64,000 nt of DNA from Carposina sasakii (taxonomy: Eukaryota > Arthropoda > Insecta > Lepidoptera > Carposinidae). The stretch spans positions 2,046,001 through 2,110,000 of the forward strand of contig CP053152.1 of NCBI GenBank assembly GCA_014607495.2. The letters are read 5' to 3'. Every line of letters begins with the position of its first letter. Within the stretch, counting starts at the first letter, position 1. The position numbers and the translations under genes were made by a program. Below the pieces are notes generated by a model. The model was not told the DNA's origin and did not search any database. It saw only the letters and a list, made by a program, of their open reading frames with translations. Below, in pieces: positions 60,002 through 64,000 of the stretch.

Positions 60002-61217
60002 GTACCTATTTGTATGTACTGTGGGTCATACAAAAATAAAACGCTACCTACTGAACAGCGACGTCTAAAGCCTAAGTGGTTACATATACCTATACACAGG
60101 AGATCCCGTTACCACGTTTAACATGGCAAGGACAGCCCAGATCATTGGGTAGTCTATGAGGGACAGGTGTTAATTTGCTAATTTATCGCCTGAGAGGATG
60201 CCCGAATTCCTTAGTCGACTCTTACGACATGCATGGAAGGAGATGCAGCTGATGTACCTATTCTAGTGATTTGTTTATTTTACCCACACTATCAACATTC
60301 ATTAAATTTTGTTACCTTATCGCCACCGTATCAGTAAACTACAGTAAACGTCGTCGATCGTAGCATCATCGTAGTCATCTCGTAGCAATTTCTGCGTAGC
60401 TCATCTACGAACTTACTACGTCGTAGTCAGATTGGCGCCTCGTTGGTAGATAATACAGAGTACGTAGGGAGAGGACGTAAGGTGACGAATATTTGAGAAA
60501 ACATACGTAAGTAATGGGACTTTTTCACCAAGTAAAACAGACTGTACCTATACCAATGTATGTAAATCAATGTGTGTGTAACTGCGTCAGACTCGGGCAC
60601 AAGGTTGTGACCTAAATCCAGATTTATGCAAATGGAGGGAAGTGCTGCTATACTACCTATGATTTCTTCTTTGTACCTAGTACCTTATAAAAAAATAATA
60701 CGTAAAATATTGTACTAAACTTGTATGTAATTTAACGATTAGGTTCACTATTTATAAAAGAAAATAGAGCAGCAATATTGCAGTGATTGGCAACACGTAA
60801 AAATATCTGAAAATGCTAAACTAATCTATGTATTTGAATGAAAAAATGAAGGTGTTCCCCATGTAAACGGGCGTGATTTTAAATGTATATTTGTATGTTA
60901 AAAGCTATATCGCTGTTTGATAGATAGTCATCGATTAAATGCAATTTGCTCTCTATCCAACCAAGCAAACATAGCATTAACATCCGACCAAAATGTAACA
61001 CGACCTGCGCATTTCACATTTAGTTGTGAACATCGCGCTGTTTAATTCTGTACCTTGCTAAGTTACAAGAGGGTTGGTTTTACATATTTTACAGGGGGTG
61101 TTTTTGATTTTCCCCTCAGTTTGGGCTGGTCCGCGGGGGTGAGATGTTGCTTTTTGCACTGAGTGAGGGCTGCGCTGCAGCTTGCAGTTCCACAGAGGGT
61201 GTTAAGGAGTAGGCTCA
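60002..61217. other. intergenic DNA upstream of the small membrane-protein gene
   Basis: It is mostly AT-rich. A GCATGTCGT-family repeat fragment occurs at 60170-60260 (CTTAGTCGACTCTTACGACA). A run of CGTAGTCATCTCGTAGC-like words is at 60350-60430. The segment 61080-61217 is more GC-rich and may be 5' UTR or promoter for the gene starting at 61218; I see no clear TATA box. Confidence 0.4.
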
Positions 61218-63241
61218 ATGCCGCGACTCTGCCCTATATTATTATCTATCGTCATGGTTCATATTGCTGTTAGTTGTGTTGTGGTCGGATTTTTGCTGTT
61301 CCTGCCTATTAATGTGAGTATTTATTTATTTGTATAGTTACATGCAATTAGTTTATTTAAAAAAAAACTCTGAAACTAATCTTTTAACATTTTTTAAAAA
61401 CTCTAAATTATGAAGAGAGAGCAAACTTTGTTATTTAAAAATTATTATCTACTCATCTTATTGTACTTACATATTACCTAGTTTTGAAAAACTTCTTTAA
61501 GTAAGTATATCTTCTTTTAATACCTAACATAATATAAAAATATTCTAAATAAACTATAAAGAACTCTACCTACGTCAATTTCATTAATATTTGCGACCAA
61601 TATCAGCTAATAATAGATGCTACGAAAATAGGACAAATCAAGGAAAATCGATGAGAGCTAGATTGGGAACAAATCTAGGGCTTGCCGGGCGGGCCTGGGA
61701 TGGTAGGGCTCCGGAGGCTTCGCCTTTGTTAGAGCAATCGATCGAGCCGGTACATGCGCGAAGTGCATTTTCCTTATGTGATGTTAACTAGCTAGTAGCT
61801 ATGTACATTACGCATGTACGACGTTGTTGTTGACCATGTTCATGAATGTTATGCAAATACGGTAAACAAATCTGATATGGAAATAGCTTTTGTTGTTTTT
61901 TATGGAGTTTTGGGTCCTACTTGTATTCATATACTTAAATGAAAAATTAGGTTGTTAGATTTTTCACAATGCGTCATCGAGGGAACTTTATATCTCTTGG
62001 AAAAATTCTCGCGTTGTTTTTTTCTAACTTATGAATTCAGGATAAACAAAAAATGTTAGTGGCACCTACTTTAATGTACTCGTACATTCGATATTTTCTA
62101 GAAAAAAGAATCATAATTTGTAGTATCCAAAATGCACGAGGTCAGTTTTTTATCGATGTACCCACTAGTATTAGTACCTACATACTCTCTTTGAATGAGA
62201 ATTTCTATCGACACCCTCTTAAACTTACGCCTACTTGTTGCTATTCCGTTTAGCACATATGTCAAAAAGAACTACAAACATGTAGGCCCGGTAATATACG
62301 AGCAGAGACTGTGAGATAACAAAATCTGAGCTGACCATCATCATATGCGTTACTTAGAAATTTACAAGAAGATCTGAAGTTAGAGATATCAATCTTGCAG
62401 TGTCACAATGAAAAAACGTGTCCGGACGGGCGCCTCTGCCCCGGACACTGGCAGTGCTGCGAGCTGGGCTGCTGTGCTCCGAGCACGCCTGCTCCGGTCA
62501 CACGGGACGACGGCAGCGAGGACGCTTACGGGTGGAGTCAGATGATGTAAGTTAGCTTTTACTTTCACCGGGGAACTTAGACGATCTAAACATTTAATGA
62601 GAGTTTGCAATGTTATCGAAACATTTCCTCTGATAAAAATGAAGTTTCAAACCGCTATGGATGGAATATCTGGCGATTATTTGAGAACTTTGCTATCCCT
62701 TGTAAACTCTCATTCGAAGATCAGTAAATGGGAAGCACAACCCTATAGCTGCCTATACTATAGTAATATTTCAATATTTCAGAAGCTTCCATTGCTTGAA
62801 TTTCATTGCAGGCCACTACTATGCGTATCGTTCGGCATTTGCGCGATCCTCGGGCTGTGCTGCTACTGTTGCTGCATCAAGCGCCAGCACCACTGCATGT
62901 GCGCGCTAGGGTACTGCATGAGGCGCACGATCTCTGAGAGGGACTCTGCGGGGTCCATCTACCCGCCTCCGGGGTATAGTCGATGCGGCTCCTTCCATAA
63001 TAGCGCTCCGCCGCCGTACTCTGAGGTAATTCTCTTATTCTTTTTCTTTAATAATGACTTACTTGACTTATGTTCCTGTATCCCCAAAATGGGGCCAGAG
63101 GACATAGCATACTTAACTACAATGCTTTTTTTTATTTTATGTTTCTCCTGGAAAATATCATATAATATTTACTTTCTTGTATAGAATAAGTATAGCAATC
63201 CAGCGCAGCAACGCAGCCATCATTTTGGGCACGCTACCTGA
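61218..63241 (+). CDS. small Cys-rich single-pass membrane protein with PPxY motif
   Basis: Exons 61218-61313, 62401-62546, 62812-63025 and 63185-63241 give 170 residues with consistent phases. Exon 1 is a signal peptide (ILLSIVMVHIAVSCVVVGFL). Exon 2 is a short Cys-rich ectodomain (CHNEKTCPDGRLCPGHWQCC, ELGCCAPS). Exon 3 holds a membrane segment (about 83-102, LLCVSFGICAILGLCCYCCC), then a cytosolic tail with YPPPGY and PPPYSE; PPxY motifs bind WW domains of Nedd4-type ubiquitin ligases. The plan resembles the WBP1/VOPP1-like families, but I cannot name an orthologue. The terminal exon ends NKYSNPAQQRSHHFGHAT, with AATAAA at 63372-63377. A further in-phase exon lies at 63823-63940. Confidence 0.8.
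61314..62400. other. first intron of the small membrane-protein gene
   Basis: It is AT-rich. A GC-rich stretch at 61660-61760 (GCCGGGCGGGCCTGGGATGG) has an open frame but no recognisable motif or splice logic. Nothing else is seen before the acceptor AATCTTGCAG at 62400. Confidence 0.4.
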
Positions 63242-63544
63242 TAACGGAGATTGGTTGACCAACTTGTGAAACCGAAACTGGCCGACCGATCTACCGTATA
63301 CACGATAGCCCTAAGTAGTTTTTAAATTAGTCATAGAAATTTCTACCCTTGTGTAAATACTTTATGTTCTTAATAAATAAATATACTGTACCTTTCTTGT
63401 AATAACTTGTAATAGAAAACTCACACGGTGTATTTTTTTTTGGTACTTATGACTCGGAATACATAAGTAAATCAAACACCATATTTTATGTCACAATTAT
63501 CTTTCAGCTTTCTTCTATGCTGGTCTGGGAGTGAAAAAACATAT

Positions 63545-63785
63545 AATACTATAGCTGCTTCTCTTCCCGGGCATACTGTAGGTACAAGTCAGTAGAGGGA
63601 CAAGAGGGTCTTGGTGTTTTGTAGGCGATGGGCTGACCACCTGTTACTACTAACCAAACTTGTACATCTCAACTATACCCTCAAAATTGGTCAGAAGTGG
63701 CACCATGTGGTTTTATCGGCCCTTGGTGCCCTGCCTACCCCGTAAGGAGATAAAGGCGTGATTATATGTATGTATGTAGGTATGT
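63545..63785 (+). repeat. interspersed repeat with TATG tail
   Basis: GCATACTGTAGGTACAAGTC, GGCACCATGTGGTTTTATCG and AAAGGCGTGATTATATGTAT. It is the longest plus-strand copy of the family at 21200-21310, 33670-33785 and 35450-35670. Confidence 0.65.
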
Positions 63786-63822
63786 ATTATCTTTCAGAGC
63801 TTCTGTTCTATTTCTGCACCAG

Positions 63823-63940
63823 GTACAATCAAAGCCGGATCTGTACCCGCTGGTGATCACGTGCGGGGAGGGGGACGGTAAGCCTGGTGGAAACTACCTG
63901 ATGGTCCACTACTTCCGGAATTACGTCATACGCGCTCCCG
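63823..63940 (+). CDS. alternative downstream exon of the small membrane-protein gene (partial)
   Basis: After the acceptor CTGCACCAG (63822) the sequence reads VQSKPDLYPLVITC, then GNYLMVHYFRNYVIRAP up to the donor GTAAGC at 63941. It enters in phase 0, matching the end of exon 62812-63025 (PPPYSE), so SEVQSKPDLYPL is a natural continuation. It would replace the 63185-63241 terminal exon in a longer isoform that continues past the window. Splicing is inferred, not shown. Confidence 0.65.
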
Positions 63941-64000
63941 GTAAGCCAGGTTTAAAAAATGCAGAAAAGCATATACAATTCTCAGGGGACTTGACGTGGA

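Noticed and set aside
61591..61791. 66-residue plus-strand ORF in the first intron of the small membrane-protein gene
   Set aside because: The exons on both sides join directly in phase, and this frame has no motif or fitting splice sites.

Overview
The window is insect nuclear DNA, almost certainly from a moth or butterfly. Genes have many short exons with GT-AG introns. The sequence is AT-rich and crowded with tRNA-derived SINEs, hairpin MITEs, hAT elements and RTE-like LINE fragments. Identification rests on translated exons and splice phases read by eye, with no database search.

Layout. (1) 348-46660, plus strand: the 3' part of a hemocytin/hemolectin-type gene, a very large secreted multidomain clotting and haemocyte-aggregation protein. 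I traced about 49 exons, roughly 2,600 residues; the 5' part lies upstream. Domain order: end of a VWD, C8, TIL, a Mucin2 WxxW domain, a peritrophin-A chitin-binding domain, TIL modules, a mucin-like 7-residue repeat, two discoidin (F5/8C) domains, a Cys-rich block, LDLa with a Thr stalk, a basic Gly/Lys/Tyr-rich linker, VWD-C8-TIL, VWD-C8-TIL, a run of VWC-like modules, and a C-terminal cystine knot. (2) 48247-53491, minus strand: a complete 8-exon DNAJC1-type gene for an ER-membrane J-protein with two SANT domains, 458 residues. (3) 53976-59943: a damaged Ty3/gypsy LTR retrotransposon between two divergent promoters. (4) 61218-63241 and beyond, plus strand: a small Cys-rich single-pass membrane protein with a PPxY motif and apparently alternative 3' ends. 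A tRNA-Thr(AGT)-like gene lies antisense in a hemocytin intron.

The most striking feature is in hemocytin. At two places the 3' end of an exon plus the adjoining 5' splice site has been amplified into a tandem array. One is a 65-bp unit filling about 4.9 kb (2766-7710); the other is a 52-bp unit in nine copies (34266-34735). A third exon end (25643-25860) shows an early, diverged version, and the terminal cystine-knot exon has a decayed upstream duplicate. The intron behind each array therefore starts with dozens (or nine) of near-identical competing splice donors. Neither unit is a multiple of 3, and in array 1 readthrough of one donor meets a stop in the next unit. In the sequence as given the first 65-bp unit carries an in-frame stop, and the mucin/discoidin junction also has a stop and no visible acceptor. 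Both lesions lie next to tandem repeats, so misassembly, allelic damage and unusual splicing remain open. At another exon an hAT MITE target-site duplication supplies the working 3' splice site.
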